A stretch of DNA of 64,000 nucleotides, from contig CM061098.1 in assembly GCA_030770545.1 (NCBI GenBank), forward strand, positions 13,003,001-13,067,000, in the 5' to 3' direction. The notes below the pieces were generated by a model. That model ran no database searches. It had not been told where the DNA came from and saw only the letters and a list, made by a program, of their open reading frames with translations. The position numbers were made by a program, and so were the translations under genes. The stretch comes from Macropodus opercularis. Lineage: Eukaryota > Chordata > Actinopteri > Anabantiformes > Osphronemidae. Below are positions 42,901 through 54,034 of the stretch, piece after piece (position 1 is the first letter of the stretch; each line of letters opens with the position of its first letter).

Positions 42901-45900
42901 ATGAAGATTTACATTTCCTGCAGAGTTGTCCATGGTGGTTTGTATTATATATTTTTCTTGCAATATGTCGCATTTTGTCACCTCGTGATATAGAGTGTAA
43001 AAGTTGAACCGTGTGGTTTTGAAGAGGGCTGGGTTGCTGCTAGATGCATTTTCTCTCACCGCTGGAAAGAGCTGGGGCAGCAGTTTCTCCCTGATTCCAG
43101 TCGTTATGCTAAGTTAAACTAACCACCTTCCTATCTGTCATACAGACTCGAGGGTGGTATCGGCCTTCTCATCTAACCCTCGGGAAGAAAAAGCAATGCA
43201 GGCGATTCTTCAACTGCAGAGCGTTCGGGAGATTGTATCAAAGAGGCGTCATAATGGGTCAAAGAGGTTGCTGCCACATGAGCGGCGCTGTGATGGAAGG
43301 GAGTGTGTTGCATCGTGTTGGGGCACATGGACCTGCCCGAGGGCAACAAGTCATCCACGTGGAACTTTGCGAGGTATCATGTTGCCTCTACCTAAACTCT
43401 GGAGCCTTTACTCAACCTGGAAAGTTAATGTGCTGAACATGGAGCTGTGGTGATATCAGTAACATTTAGTGCTTTAACAGTGCCTTACTGTAGCTGGCAT
43501 GTCCGGAGCTTTACTGACACAGTCTGGATGACAGGCTTTCGATAAAGCTAGTTAATGGTTAATAAAGTCCACTGAAGGAAAAGAATGTGGGAAAAAAAAG
43601 ATAAATAAAGATGTGATTAAAGAATGTGGACGGCTGTTAGTCGACCTGTGCGTGTTTACACAGCAAGCATTTCCCAGGTGCTATACGATCCCAGGGATTA
43701 CAGTGGAGGGGGGATCCAATAAGACTACATACACACAGACGCACACAGCACCAACATCTCCCTACACCCTACCCCGAAGAGAAAAGAAAGGAGGCGAGAC
43801 AAAGTGTGGGAGGGAGGTGGAGGGAGATAACAGATCAGAGGAAGGAAGGAAGAAAAGGGGGAGTGTGAATGCTGCAGTAGTCAGACTATAGCTCACCTCA
43901 ACTAGGAGGACTTCACGTGACACACACAGGGAGGCTTTGACCTGGAATAGTGTGTGTTTGTGTATTCATGAAGCAGCCAGTGCTCGGTTTAACCTGGGAA
44001 AATGGTGGGACTCTCATCCACTGCTGCTGAGGGTAAGTGTTGAAAGTGAGCACGAGTCCAGCGTTTTAGGTGCAGCTTTAGGGTTTTGCTGAAGCTATGG
44101 TGATGGACAGAAGCGCAGAGATGTATGGAAATGTCCAGATGTGTTGCAAGCGAATGCTAGAATCAGGTAATGTTTACTTGGAGCCCTAAGCATCATGCCA
44201 GCTTGCTGAAACGCTAAGACAAACACTGCCACCCACACTCCAGGGTGAGACGATGTCATTTTTTTAAGCCTCTGCAGAGTCTTTGTGGGTTGCAGATTCC
44301 TCTGGGATTAGCTGGAATGTGTGTCTGCAACAAAAAATTGTGAAACAACGTGAGTTTATCTCAAATGACTGAATTTTGTCACTTTTAACACACTGGGAAG
44401 TTACTTGGGTAAGTTCAGCATGAAGAAAGCTTTGGGCACGAAAGAAACAACTTGATTGAGGTCACGGTAATCTTCACATAAGGGTTCGTTGGACATGTTG
44501 GCACAGGTGCTCAGCTCCCTGATGTTGTTCACCCACCCCCTCAAAGAGTAAAAAAAAAAAAAAAAAGTCTCCTTTAAAGGTCTGACTCTGCACTGTTAAA
44601 CAAACGACTCTCTCTGCTTCACAAAAGCGCAGCCATACACAAACAAAAAGCCGAGTCTCGCACCAGTAACAAAGGGAGGAATGCGTCCCGTGTTTTACAG
44701 CTTTGAATCAACCCTGCACCGTAGTGTTTTTAGCATCAAATATTTCTACTTCCTCTTAGTATGGCAGTGATTAAACCCATTTTTGAGCTTTATCGTCTTT
44801 TCCAAGCGTGTGTGTAGTTTCACTCAGGCATTAAGTGCTGGATCGTTTTAAAGACCCACATAAACACCTACTGGGTGAAGCGTTGCAGCAGGATACACCG
44901 CATGCTGTTCTACATATATGAATAGTGTGGTGTTGATTGTAAGAGTTTTATAGCGTCACCGTTCCTCATAGAATATTCTTGCAAATCAAATAACAGTTGA
45001 ATATGCAATCGCCTTTTTGGAGTAGTAGCCCAAATGAAATAGATTTGTGGCTGATATTTGATATCTTTGCTATATTTGATTTAGTCATGAGTCATGCTGA
45101 GGTGTGGGTTTTGTCTTCCATTAGCGTTAGGGGAAGCCCAGTTGTATGATAGAGCCAGGTCCTAAACAGCTGGAACCTCTGGCTGAGAGACGGCATCCAG
45201 CAGGCCAAGACATCCCCTTCTCACGAGTTTCCTCTCCTTCCCCAAACTCCACTTCCTCATTTCCCCTGGGTGAGTCGCATGTTAACGAGGAGGCATTCCT
45301 GGCCGCGGCGTGAATTAATTCCTCGTACCCACTTTCGAGCCCAAGCATGTTTTATATATCTTTTTTTTTTTTTTTTTAATCACAATAGACGGAAATCGCA
45401 GTAGTAAAGAAGGGGTTAGACAAACACAGGCAAACACTCACCTACTGTAGCTGTTGGCGATCTTGATCGCGGCCTTCCTTGGCAGGGCATTGTTAAGTCC
45501 AGAGGAAGACCCACCTCAGGAAAGCATGTCTGTCTTTAAGCAGTGGGAGCTGTCTGAAATGTGGAAACGCGGACACACGGCTTATCAAGACTCATCAGTG
45601 GTGGTTACATGCAGTAAGAGATCACTGAGAACAAATTCTCAGCAGGGTTGTAGACCTTTTGTAGTCTCAGGCTTTTCTGCGATGGGGGGGGTTTGAATAT
45701 TTACGTTGTGCTCTGAAAACAGGGAGTAGGTCTGTCCCACCTCCCAGATCAACACGTGATGTGAGTTATATCTTCGGTCCTTTTAAGTTTTCGTTGCGTT
45801 ACGGAGCCTGGAGAGCTCTGTGAAGCCGGTGCTGATTGCAGGGGGTTCTGCTCGTCCGAGACAGCATCTGCTTTATGTTAAACAATCCAGCTTTGAGATC

Positions 45901-48900
45901 AAGATCAGGTCCCTGTAAATGAAACACTGATTCGTGGTTCGTGTGGCTCACTCTGCTCTGAGGTGACCCACCACTTCTTCACAGTCTTTCCAGTGGTTTA
46001 ATTGACTTTTTTGCCATAAACAGAGACAGCTGATTGAAGTCTTTGCCCATCTGCCTCCGAACCACTAACATTTTGTTTTGTTCTGCTCTGAATGCAGGAT
46101 GTTCTTTTCATGCTATTTTTGGTTTGTTTCCAATTGTCTTCGGGTCTAATGAGAAATTAGCAAACATGCATCCTGTCACTGCAGCCATTTATCGCTGTTG
46201 AGTCTGCTTAGTAACAGACATGGGAGGAGATGAGGCAGACGGCGACGAGGTGTCAGACTGATAATGACAAACTGGGAAGCAAAGTGACAGAATGACAGAA
46301 GAACACAGGGGAAGCAAAGCAGAAAGGGCTTCTTCCTTGCGTTTGTTTAGACTTGCCGGTTTGACCTTTGCCCTATCTGATGATAACCGAAGCCATGCCC
46401 CCAATTGACCTTTGCCCTTCTCGTGCAGCGATGGAGGTGTTGGTGAGTGAGCTGGGAGTCCTGCTGAAGATGCTGGATCAGGAAAACCTCAGCTCCTCCA
46501 CGCAAGAGAAGAAGACCTCTGTGTGGAATCTCCTGCAGCAGATACAGCCACCAGGTTCGTGATAGACGACCCATCAAATGACGAAATAAGTCTGGCAGAC
46601 ATCCAGATGACATGGTTTCATATTTTCTTCTGTCTTCTTTTTGAAGGTTCGGGAACAGACTACATCTACATGAACTCAGCGGTTTACAGAAATGGCACCA
46701 GCTTTGTGGAGTCACTCTTTGAGACATTTGGTAAGGCTGAGTACTGACACGGTGCTGGTCTCGACGTGGAATTAACATGTAATCGGACATGATGAGGCTT
46801 TGTTTTTACATTGAACGGCCACAACAAATGCTGACAGGTGCAAAAAAGGAAAAAGGCAATTGTCTGCTTACAATGGCACTTTGAACAAACAGTCAACTGT
46901 TGGCTGATGAGGAAGCAGGAAGAATGAGCTAACACAACAGCAGACCTCCTAAAAAAGCGAGTATAGTCAATAAATCAAAACAGTCCTTTACCTACATTGT
47001 ATAGTAACAGTAGTTACTGTACATCCGATCAGAAAACAAAAGCCATAAAAACTCTTAATGCTATAGTGCAGTGTTTCAGTTGTTTACTGTAGTTTTATCC
47101 AGCGTGTGTCATTTTCAGACTGTGAGCTGGGAGACCTACGGGACGTGACAGAGGACCTGAAAGAAGACGGGGACGCTCAGACTGGAGCGTTACCACAGGC
47201 AAGTTCCCAAAATCAGGTTGAATTTCCTCATCGAAATCCAAGGTGCATGGACTGTTCGCCTTGAAATGCTGGAAGAAGGTCGGATCCTCGTACGTGGAGT
47301 GTGTGTTGTTTTATGTCTGTACCGTTTTCACCACTCGAATCCATCTCGACCGCTACACCTACAGTAAATGGCTTGAGGAGAAAACGCGAAGAAAAATAAA
47401 GATTATGTTCCGTGTCGTGGGGGTTTCCCATGTATGTGCGCTGATTGTTCCTCGAGTTGTCTGATTTAAGACACCCGCCCAGAGCCAACATATCTCCTTT
47501 ATGGTTTTCATTCTGAGGGCTACACTCTATATATCTTTGATGATGCATTTTTTTTGGCTGTCTCTCTTCCATGTTTATGGAGGAAATCTGAGAGTCGTGT
47601 TTGTGTGTGTCACTCAGCAGAAGTGTGCAGACTCCTCAGCCTCTCACTCAGCTGACTCCCCGCCGCCTCTCCCCACAACGCCTCCTCCTGAGGAGTACTA
47701 TGAGGAGGCGGTGCCCCTCGGTCCTGGCAAGATGCCCGAATACATCGTCGCACGAGGTCAGCGCTTTCCCGCCTCTGCTGAACTCAGTACCCTTGGTGTC
47801 AGTTAGCTGTAAAAAAAAAAATATGTGGCATGTTTCCAAACATAATTACAAACTACAAGTTACATGAAAGTGTGTGATGGAATCTAGGGACTAATTAGGG
47901 ATAATTTTTCTTGTTTTTCCAGTCAGACCAAGCCCTCCCAACTCTATACAGGATGGGTATGAAGATGCAGAAAACAACTACTCTACTACCTGCATTAGCT
48001 CACATCGCAAGAACTCCTGTGAGCTAAGATCCGCTGCGCTCGTAAATAACCCAGCACACAAAGCGCTTTTTGTGCAATGAAATGATCTTCTCTCTTGTTG
48101 CTCTCCCAGATAATGACTCTGATGCCCTCAGTAGTTCCTACGAGTCTTACGAGGAGGATGAGGAAGACAGAGGCCCCGGTGCCCGACTCACTCATCAATG
48201 GCCGTCGGATGAGAGCTCCATGCCCCCTGCCAGAGACTGCCGCATCTGTGCCTTCCTGCTGCGCAAGAAGCGCTTCGGCCAGTGGGCCAAACAGCTCACA
48301 GTGATCAGAGAGAACAGACTGCAGGTGACAAGCTGTACTTTAAAAAAACAAAGTGCCTTTTTATTGACGTCCTTTAATTTACAGCGTTCTACGTTTCCTC
48401 GTTTCTATAGTGCTATAAGAGTTCTAAGGACACTTGTCCCTATGTTGACTGGCTGCTGCCCCAGTGCACTGTGGTCTATGTGCCCAAAGACAGCAAGAGG
48501 AAGCATCACGAGCTCCGGTTCACGTTACCCAATGGAGATGCACTGGTACTGGCAGTACAAAGCAAGGAGCAGGCCCACAGGTGGCTTAGGGTAAGCTGCA
48601 ATGACACACTAGCAAAGTAGCCAAGGAAATATGGAGTTATGCATCTAAACCGTCCTCGCAGGTTGTCAGAGAAGTGAGCGGCCAGAGCGCGGGGCCCGAG
48701 GAATCCGCGTCTCCCGCCGTTCCCAAAAAAAACAAACTCGACAAGGTGAGCGGCGAACACGGGTTGTTTGTGGTAATATTCCTACGTGTATCCTTGAGGT
48801 ATAATTTGTCGTCAACAGCTGAGGTGAGGAAGAGTCTGTGACAAGCAGCAATTGTGTTGTCACCATCAATCGTCCTGAGCAAGTGTTCGGCTCAGTGCGT

Positions 48901-51900
48901 GTTGGCCGCGATACCTGTGGTTTGCTTGAAGAGGACATGTGTAGCGTAATTGGGTGTTGATACCGCGGTGACAGGCGTATCCTGTGAGCTGTCGGAGGAA
49001 AGCGGCAATGAAAGCTCAGATGGAGAGGAGACGAGGGAGAAGGAAGCAGGGTTGTGTTATATGTTCATTCATTAGGCCGCATGTACAGTAGGAAGACAAA
49101 TATACATATGACTCTACAGGTAGGTTTATTTAAATATTTCAAGAGAGTTACATCAGTCTACGTGCTTCTGTCTCAGACGTTATCTGCGGAGAGGAACACA
49201 TCGGACTCGGACAGCGTGGGTGTTTCAACAGGAGAGACCTGTAGAGACAACGGTGAGAAACACGCAAGACCCTGTTTGACACGCGGCGTTGCTTCGATGT
49301 TTAAAGTGGATGCTGTGGTATCCTTTCTCAGTTTTAGTCCTCGTTTTTATTGTAGGTAAGGTGAAACGAGGGGCCCTTGCTGCAGGCCGTAAAATAACAC
49401 GCATCATCAGTTTCTCCAAAAAGAAGCCCCCTCAGCCCTGGGGTGGTCGGACGGCCTACAGCAACCCTCGCCAAGGCAAGTCCCCGCTTCGGTGCCCGGC
49501 GTCAGGTCTGTGGTTGTGCGGATCTGTGATTGTCTTGCATCCTCGACATGCAGGCTTCCTGTCGGTGCTGGTCAATCAGGTGTGGCGAGAGCAGTGGTGC
49601 TGTGTGTGCAGAGGCTCTCTTCACTTCTACCATGACAAAGGAGATCCGCGGATCTCCCTGCCCTCCCTTCCTCTCCACGGCTGCGAGGTGGTGCCCGGGT
49701 TGGGACCCAAACATCCCTTTGCCTTTCGAATCCTACGGAACAGCACAGAGGTGGCTGCTTTGGAGGTACGATATAGCGCTTTCATCTCTTTTAGCTTCTT
49801 GTTTTGGCTTTAAAGGTTGCAGCTTTACTCATGGCACGGTGTCGCTCTTTCAGGCAGGCAGCTCTGAGGAGCTGGGAAGGTGGCTCGGCGTCCTCTTGGC
49901 GGAAAGCGGATCTGCAGCGGATCCAGAGTCGCTCCATTACGACTACGTCGACGTGGAAACCATCGCTAACATCCGCGACGCTGTGCGACATTCCTTCCTG
50001 TGAGTGAGGCAGGGGAGTGGGGATATTCATACGAGGTCAAAGGAAGGCCAGCAGCCGGGACGGCGGAGCTTTGACCTCGCGCAGAATTGAACTCTCCTCT
50101 CTCTGTGATCGTAGGTGGGCCACGTCCTCCAGCAGTGCCTCCACGGACTCCAGAACATATGATGAGGTCCCTAATGAGGACCCACAGGTGGGACACACGC
50201 GATTACATGTTTAATTAAATCCTACAGTGCAGTATGTGCACTGATTTGCTTTGATGTGACAAGATCGGGCGAGAGAGAATCTGCACGTCTGTGTTTGTGC
50301 AGCTGTCTCTGTCTGAATACCACACCCCATATCAGTCACCCACACTGACAGACAGCTCCCTGTTACACGCCTATCAATGACGCCTTTTTGTAGGCTGGAG
50401 AAAAACAGCACGAGGGCAAGGGAGAGTGGAAAAAAAAGGAAAAATGCAAACTGGTGACAGGAAGGCAAGAGGTCATGGCAATTTTACAGCCTGTAAACCA
50501 GTTTCATACCCTCACTTACATGCGCTTTAAACTTATCTCTCCCCGTGCGGCCGCAAACACACCTATGTGGCCTCGGAAGCAGTAAATCCAAAGATCGGTT
50601 TATCGCCTGCAAGACGCAGACACTGCAAAAACTTTTTTTTTCAATTTTAATTTGTTCTCATCCTTCTTTTTGCAACTTCCTTGTCTCCCCCCCACCCCCA
50701 CTCTTCTCTACTCCACCCAGCCAGGGGAGAACCGCAGGCAGCAATCCGGCAATCAGGCGAAGCGACGCTCGAGCAGCAGCGACTGTGACAAAACCAAACC
50801 TTTAGTCTCCCTCAAGCGATCAGGCTCAAGTAAGTGTGTTCAGTTAGATTGATTCATACAGTATCTTTGGGTTTCTGTCTGAGGGACAACAAAGTCATTT
50901 AAAGGGCAAAATCTTCCTGCTGCTGAATAATTCATTATCCAACCGAAATAAAAATAAACTGGATCTCTTAATTTAAAATGTAGTTTATTTGAAATTATGT
51001 CATAGAGATGGGAGGAAGGAGGATGTGGAAGACATAAAAAGCCACTAATGGACATATTAAATATTAACTTACCTAAATCTGCTATTATCTTTGTATTGGT
51101 CACTTACATTAGTCCCTAAAATTAGATCCTTAAACGTCCACTTTGCTCATCTTCTCAGTTTCCATCCATAATATCGTCCCCGCTCCCTCACCTCTCCCGC
51201 GTCCTCCATTGTGGCGCAAATAAATGAGATGAGAGTGGAGGGTGTAAGAAAGTGATATCGGTGCGGTCGGTTCAGCTCACAGCTCGTCTCGGAGCAGTTT
51301 CACAGTCTTTCCCTGTGACAGTCGGACACATCAAAGAACCGGTTCTCTCCAGGGCTCAGAGCGTCGGCATGCAACCTGAGATTTATTGAGCACTCGCATT
51401 AGATCCCCTGCCTCACCTCCTGACCCCCTGCTCTGAAGGAGTGTTTGTGTGTTTGTTTCTCACTCGTGCATCAGATTAGTTTACGTCTCCAAATTCCTTG
51501 CTATATGTAAACACGGTCCAGTTATGTGCGTTATACTCTTGTGTGATTTGTTGGGATGGCATCAAACTCCACATATGACATGAACAAGAAGAGGAAGACG
51601 GATCACCATGGGAACGTTCATCTCCTTCCCATAACCCTCTGCACATTTGACGGTTCACCTTTGCTCCCACCCAGATGCCAACCAGTATGGAAGGTATGGG
51701 AAAACAAGAGCAGACGAGGACGCCAAGAGGTACCTGAAGGAAAAAGAGGAGCTGGAGAGGGAGAGGGATGGGATCCGAGGTGCACTAGTGACCCTGCGAC
51801 AGGAGAAGACAAAGCTGAAGGAGGAGTTAAAGACTGCTCCTGGTAAGACGGTGGAAATGAAAGTAATTAAAGAGGAAAATGTGCAAATAGACAGGATTTT

Positions 51901-52976
51901 ACCCCTAAGTTGTTAAACTTACTGTATCGTGCTCTGTGTCTCACCCTGACCTCCATTATTTGAGGGGCATGTGAGAGGAAAATGTCCCTGCGGGAATGAA
52001 TCAAGCATTTGACTTTTTATTCTTAATAAAACCAATGGTTCTGAGCATTCCCCCTAAATCAAATTAGTTTTGTTTGGTTTCACATGAGCGCTGCCAGCAG
52101 AAGCAGACGAGGTATTCTGGGTTTTTACACTAACGGTAGCATATCAGATCGCTCTATTCCTCTTAAGCTAAATGCAACAAAAAAAAGGTTCAACTATTAC
52201 ACAATAAAACTATCACATGGATTATGTGATACTTTTAAACACGGCCTGATATTAGCTGCAAAAGTCAGAATATGACATTTCTTTGCGGCAGACAGAACAA
52301 AGTCGCTCCTGAATAAGCGTGTGTCCCAGCTGGAGGAAGCCTGTCGAGCTAAAGAGGCAGAGAGGGTGGACCTGGAACTCAGACTGACCCAGGTCAAGGA
52401 GAACCTGAAGAAGAGCCTGGCAGGTGGAGCGCTGGGTCCGCCGCTTGAAGCTAAGCCACCCGTGAAGGTACATTTGTTATTTGCTCTATGTAGAGCAATA
52501 TGCACATCTGACTGTGTGCATGTTTTTAACAGTTTCTTTACTTGTATTGTTTAGGCGCCTGGCAAAAAGATCCAGAATATCTACAGTGAGACTTTGCCAG
52601 TGAACTGTGCCTCTGAGATGCGTAGGAGACCTCCTTCTCTTTGTGCTGCTTCAACAGGAACTGTTATACAGAAGGCCAAAGTGAGTGTGTGTGTGTGTGT
52701 GTGTAACCCCCCCATCCTTAAATATCCTTAAGTCATGTCATTATGGAGACATTTTCCCTGCCAGGCTCCGCGGGAGGTTAATGGAATTACAGCAGACTGT
52801 GTCGTCATCAAATGTGTTTGCATAGTTCACGCAAATAGATCGTTTGCAGTCTGTGGACATTTCCATCTACATCTGTGTGTGTGTGCTTGTGGGATTCAAT
52901 TTGTTTTTACTGCTTTTATATTGATTCTACATGTTTATTATTTTTACAGGAATGGGAGTCAAAGAAAAGAAGTTAG
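36927..52976 (+). CDS. afap1l1: Actin filament-associated protein 1-like 1, complete coding region, 19 exons
   Basis: The spliced CDS is 2256 nt (751 residues plus stop; human 768). Coding exons: 36927-36948, 46429-46554, 46647-46730, 47119-47198, 47621-47756, 47923-48018, 48110-48324, 48411-48590, 48662-48745, 49177-49252, 49356-49475, 49554-49765, 49854-49999, 50115-50187, 50721-50829, 51675-51842, 52292-52467, 52555-52680, 52950-52976. Features: a helical N-terminus, a proline-rich SH3-ligand-like stretch (PPPLPTTPPPEEYYEEA, residues 118-134), an acidic/Tyr patch, PH1 at about 225-320, PH2 at about 405-500, a charged coiled coil at about 590-680, and the C-terminal tail KAKEWESKKRS. The family binds actin filaments and is linked to Src signalling and invadosomes. 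AFAP1L1 is preferred over AFAP1 because of NSIQDGYEDAE, KTRADEDAKRYL and the C-terminal segment. Introns 4 and 11 use GC donors. Confidence 0.94.
37125..37258 (-). other. Unidentified coding-looking segment on the minus strand in afap1l1 intron 1
   Basis: On the minus strand, a TTTCTATTTCTAG acceptor-like sequence, a 134-nt open stretch and a GTAAAC donor-like site form an exon shape. The translation includes SRGLSDGFKYQTLIFY and NQTWDQRLGFCLYKQLG, with a coding-like third-position pattern. It sits inside an open frame of 255 codons (36706-37473), part of which is just CT-repeat-derived Arg-Glu. I do not recognise the family; it could be a chance frame, a pseudogene piece or an exon of an unannotated gene. 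Confidence 0.25.
39352..39375. repeat. GT microsatellite
   Basis: GT run with one interruption in afap1l1 intron 1. Confidence 0.9.
44002..44032 (+). CDS. afap1l1: Candidate alternative first coding exon of afap1l1
   Basis: An ATG opens ten codons (MVGLSSTAAE) plus one base, ending at GAGG|GTAAGT, a near-consensus donor. Phase 1 matches exon 2, so the product would start MVGLSSTAAEAMEVLVSEL. It lies 2.4 kb upstream of exon 2. Transcription from here is inferred. Confidence 0.4.
45361..45379. repeat. Poly-T tract
   Basis: T run in afap1l1 intron 1. Confidence 0.9.
46429..46554 (+). CDS. afap1l1: afap1l1 coding exon 2
   Basis: Encodes MEVLVSELGVLLKMLDQENL, the conserved N-terminal helix of AFAP proteins. 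AFAP1 itself starts at the equivalent Met, so translation from 46431 is possible. Acceptor CGTGCAG. Confidence 0.94.
46647..46730 (+). CDS. afap1l1: afap1l1 coding exon 3
   Basis: Encodes DYIYMNSAVYRNGTSFVESL, matching human YLYVNTADLHSGPSFVESL. Donor GTAAGG. Confidence 0.95.
47119..47198 (+). CDS. afap1l1: afap1l1 coding exon 4 (followed by a GC donor)
   Basis: Encodes CELGDLRDVTEDLKEDGD. The exon ends CAG|GCAAGT, a classic GC-AG donor; no GT in the neighbourhood gives the phase 0 needed by exon 5. Confidence 0.9.
47621..47756 (+). CDS. afap1l1: afap1l1 coding exon 5 (proline-rich)
   Basis: Encodes PPPLPTTPPPEEYYEEAVPL, then GPGKMPEYI, conserved in AFAP proteins as a possible SH3 ligand with nearby tyrosines. 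The acceptor is a CAGCAG tandem, so one extra Gln may be included. Confidence 0.94.
47923..48018 (+). CDS. afap1l1: afap1l1 coding exon 6
   Basis: Encodes RPSPPNSIQDGYEDAENNYS, matching the human HSIVDGYYEDADSSY segment that is typical of AFAP1L1. Donor GTGAGC. Confidence 0.92.
48110..48324 (+). CDS. afap1l1: afap1l1 coding exon 7 (acidic patch and start of PH1)
   Basis: Encodes NDSDALSSSYESYEEDEED, then CAFLLRKKRFGQWAKQLTVI, the first strands of PH domain 1. Donor GTGACA. Confidence 0.97.
48411..48590 (+). CDS. afap1l1: afap1l1 coding exon 8 (PH1)
   Basis: In-frame 180-nt exon encoding CYKSSKD and VVYVPKDSKRKHHELRF, the middle and end of PH domain 1 up to the HRWLR helix. Confidence 0.96.
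48662..48745 (+). CDS. afap1l1: afap1l1 coding exon 9 (end of PH1 helix)
   Basis: Encodes VVREVSGQSAGPEESAS and PKKNKLDK. Completes the C-terminal helix of PH1. Donor GTGAGC. Confidence 0.92.
49177..49252 (+). CDS. afap1l1: afap1l1 coding exon 10
   Basis: Encodes ERNTSDSDSVGVSTGETC, matching human EKQTSDSDSVGV. Donor GTGAGA, phase 1. Confidence 0.93.
49356..49475 (+). CDS. afap1l1: afap1l1 coding exon 11 (followed by a GC donor)
   Basis: Encodes AAGRKITRIISFSKKK, matching human AAGRKITRIIGFSKKK. The exon ends CAAG|GCAAGT, the second GC donor in this gene, which alone gives the GGC codon at the junction with exon 12. Confidence 0.88.
49554..49765 (+). CDS. afap1l1: afap1l1 coding exon 12 (PH2)
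   Basis: Encodes FLSVLVNQVWREQWCCV and GLGPKHPFAFRILRN, the body of PH domain 2. Donor GTACGA. Confidence 0.95.
49854..49999 (+). CDS. afap1l1: afap1l1 coding exon 13 (end of PH2)
   Basis: Encodes SSEELGRWLGVLLAESGS and ESLHYDYVDVETIANI. The Trp-containing helix closes PH2. The acceptor has a second AG four bases later, but only the first keeps frame. Confidence 0.95.
50115..50187 (+). CDS. afap1l1: afap1l1 coding exon 14
   Basis: Encodes WATSSSSASTDSRTYDEVPN; the human counterpart contains RVYDDVPYE. Donor GTGGGA. Confidence 0.88.
50721..50829 (+). CDS. afap1l1: afap1l1 coding exon 15 (basic, Ser-rich)
   Basis: Encodes GNQAKRRSSSSDCDKTKPLV and LKRSGS, leading into the ANQY motif. Acceptor CCACCCAG, donor GTAAGT. 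Confidence 0.9.
50830..51674 (+). other. afap1l1: afap1l1 intron 15
   Basis: 0.85 kb, AT-rich in the first half; no recognised feature. Confidence 0.65.
51675..51842 (+). CDS. afap1l1: afap1l1 coding exon 16 (coiled coil)
   Basis: Encodes ANQYGRYGKTRADEDAKRYL followed by a Glu/Lys/Arg-rich heptad region. Donor GTAAGA. Confidence 0.95.
52292..52467 (+). CDS. afap1l1: afap1l1 coding exon 17 (coiled coil)
   Basis: Encodes VSQLEEACRAKEAERVDLEL and KENLKKSLAGG, the second half of the coiled coil conserved in AFAP1 and AFAP1L1. Confidence 0.95.
52555..52680 (+). CDS. afap1l1: afap1l1 coding exon 18
   Basis: Encodes LPVNCASEMRRRPPSL and GTVIQKAK, matching human LPVNCVSELRKRSPS. The donor GTGAGT runs directly into a GT microsatellite. 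Confidence 0.95.
52685..52704. repeat. GT microsatellite adjoining the afap1l1 exon 18 donor
   Basis: The GT run begins inside the donor consensus (GTGAGTGTGTGT). Confidence 0.93.
52950..52976 (+). CDS. afap1l1: afap1l1 terminal coding exon 19
   Basis: Encodes EWESKKRS and a TAG stop; human AFAP1L1 ends EWEMKKT. Acceptor TTTTTACAG. Confidence 0.93.
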   Translation, partial: EWESKKRS

Positions 52977-54034
52977 GCGTAGCACCATGGAAAGGACTGG
53001 GGGGAAAAAAAGTTGGATATCAGGATGTGACACAGACTCGTTTTTTGGATTAGAAAGGACATTAACTGTAATGACAAATGTCAGCCACTAGGTGGAGGTA
53101 CAAATCACCAAATATGTACTCCTCTGGGTCCATGGAACGACCTCTCCTATTGTGGCCTGTGGAAAGATCTTCCATCATCTGTGTCCGCACAAAAAATGAA
53201 AGAAGCGACAGGAAAGCAGGGTTGATGAAAGAAAGAGAAGAAATGTCTGAGCTGGAAGGCACAGATTGTTGGTCTGTGTGTTGTGTCATGTTTAAACATG
53301 AAGGTGTCGCGTGAGAGAAGACAACCTACGAAATGTGATGTGTTTAAATAATATATCCTGCGACTTGTTACTCCGCTCTCTGCTGCCTGTGTAGTGAGCC
53401 GTGACTACTGTTTTGTACCTTTTTTTTATACTTTCCAATGTTTCGTGTCTGATCATCGTAAGACTTAACTGGAGGAGACGGTATGATTCTAATACCACTG
53501 CATTAGCTACCCATCGAAACCATCGAGGCAAAGATCCTACAACCACTTGACTCCATCATTTTACTGTTAAAGGCTCCTGCTGTAGTAAAGTAGGGGACTA
53601 ACATAGCTGCGCTAGTAGACGACAAACTTTTCGCAGTCAGGGCTCCGTTATCTGTCATTGTACATCTTTTCTGCTGAAACTGTTGTTGACTTTTGCACTT
53701 TACTGTTTTTTCCTACGCGATTAAGGGAGTAAAAATAGAATAGTCTTGTGTCCCAGGCATTTAAAAAATATATATATAAATTTCCTTTCATTGAAATGCA
53801 CCACTGTGTTTTCTGACTTTTAATTTCACGGGATGTGAAGTAAATGTACAACATGTGGCCTCCTAAGGACATAAGAGTATGAAAACCAGTAGAAGAAAAC
53901 GAGCATGGAATCAGTCACACCATGAAGGCAGTTCAGTAGAGCACAGTGTGACGCAGTTCAGGCAGGCTGGAGTTTATACTGTAGCTACTCTTGTTAACAT
54001 CTTCCTCGGGAATTCGTTCATTGAAACTAACTAA
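52977..54034. other. Convergent intergenic / 3' UTR region between afap1l1 and gabrp
   Basis: About 1.06 kb separates the two stop codons, so both 3' UTRs must lie here and may overlap. I saw no canonical AATAAA for either strand; only variants such as AATAGA near 53737 (plus) and TATAAA near 53977 (minus). No coding exon is seen. Confidence 0.6.

Larger units (their letters stand above)
36949..46428 (+). other. afap1l1: afap1l1 intron 1
   Basis: 9.5-kb first intron. It holds the antisense coding-looking segment at 37125-37258, the alternative first exon candidate at 44002-44032 and several simple repeats. The remainder shows no recognised gene. Confidence 0.65.
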
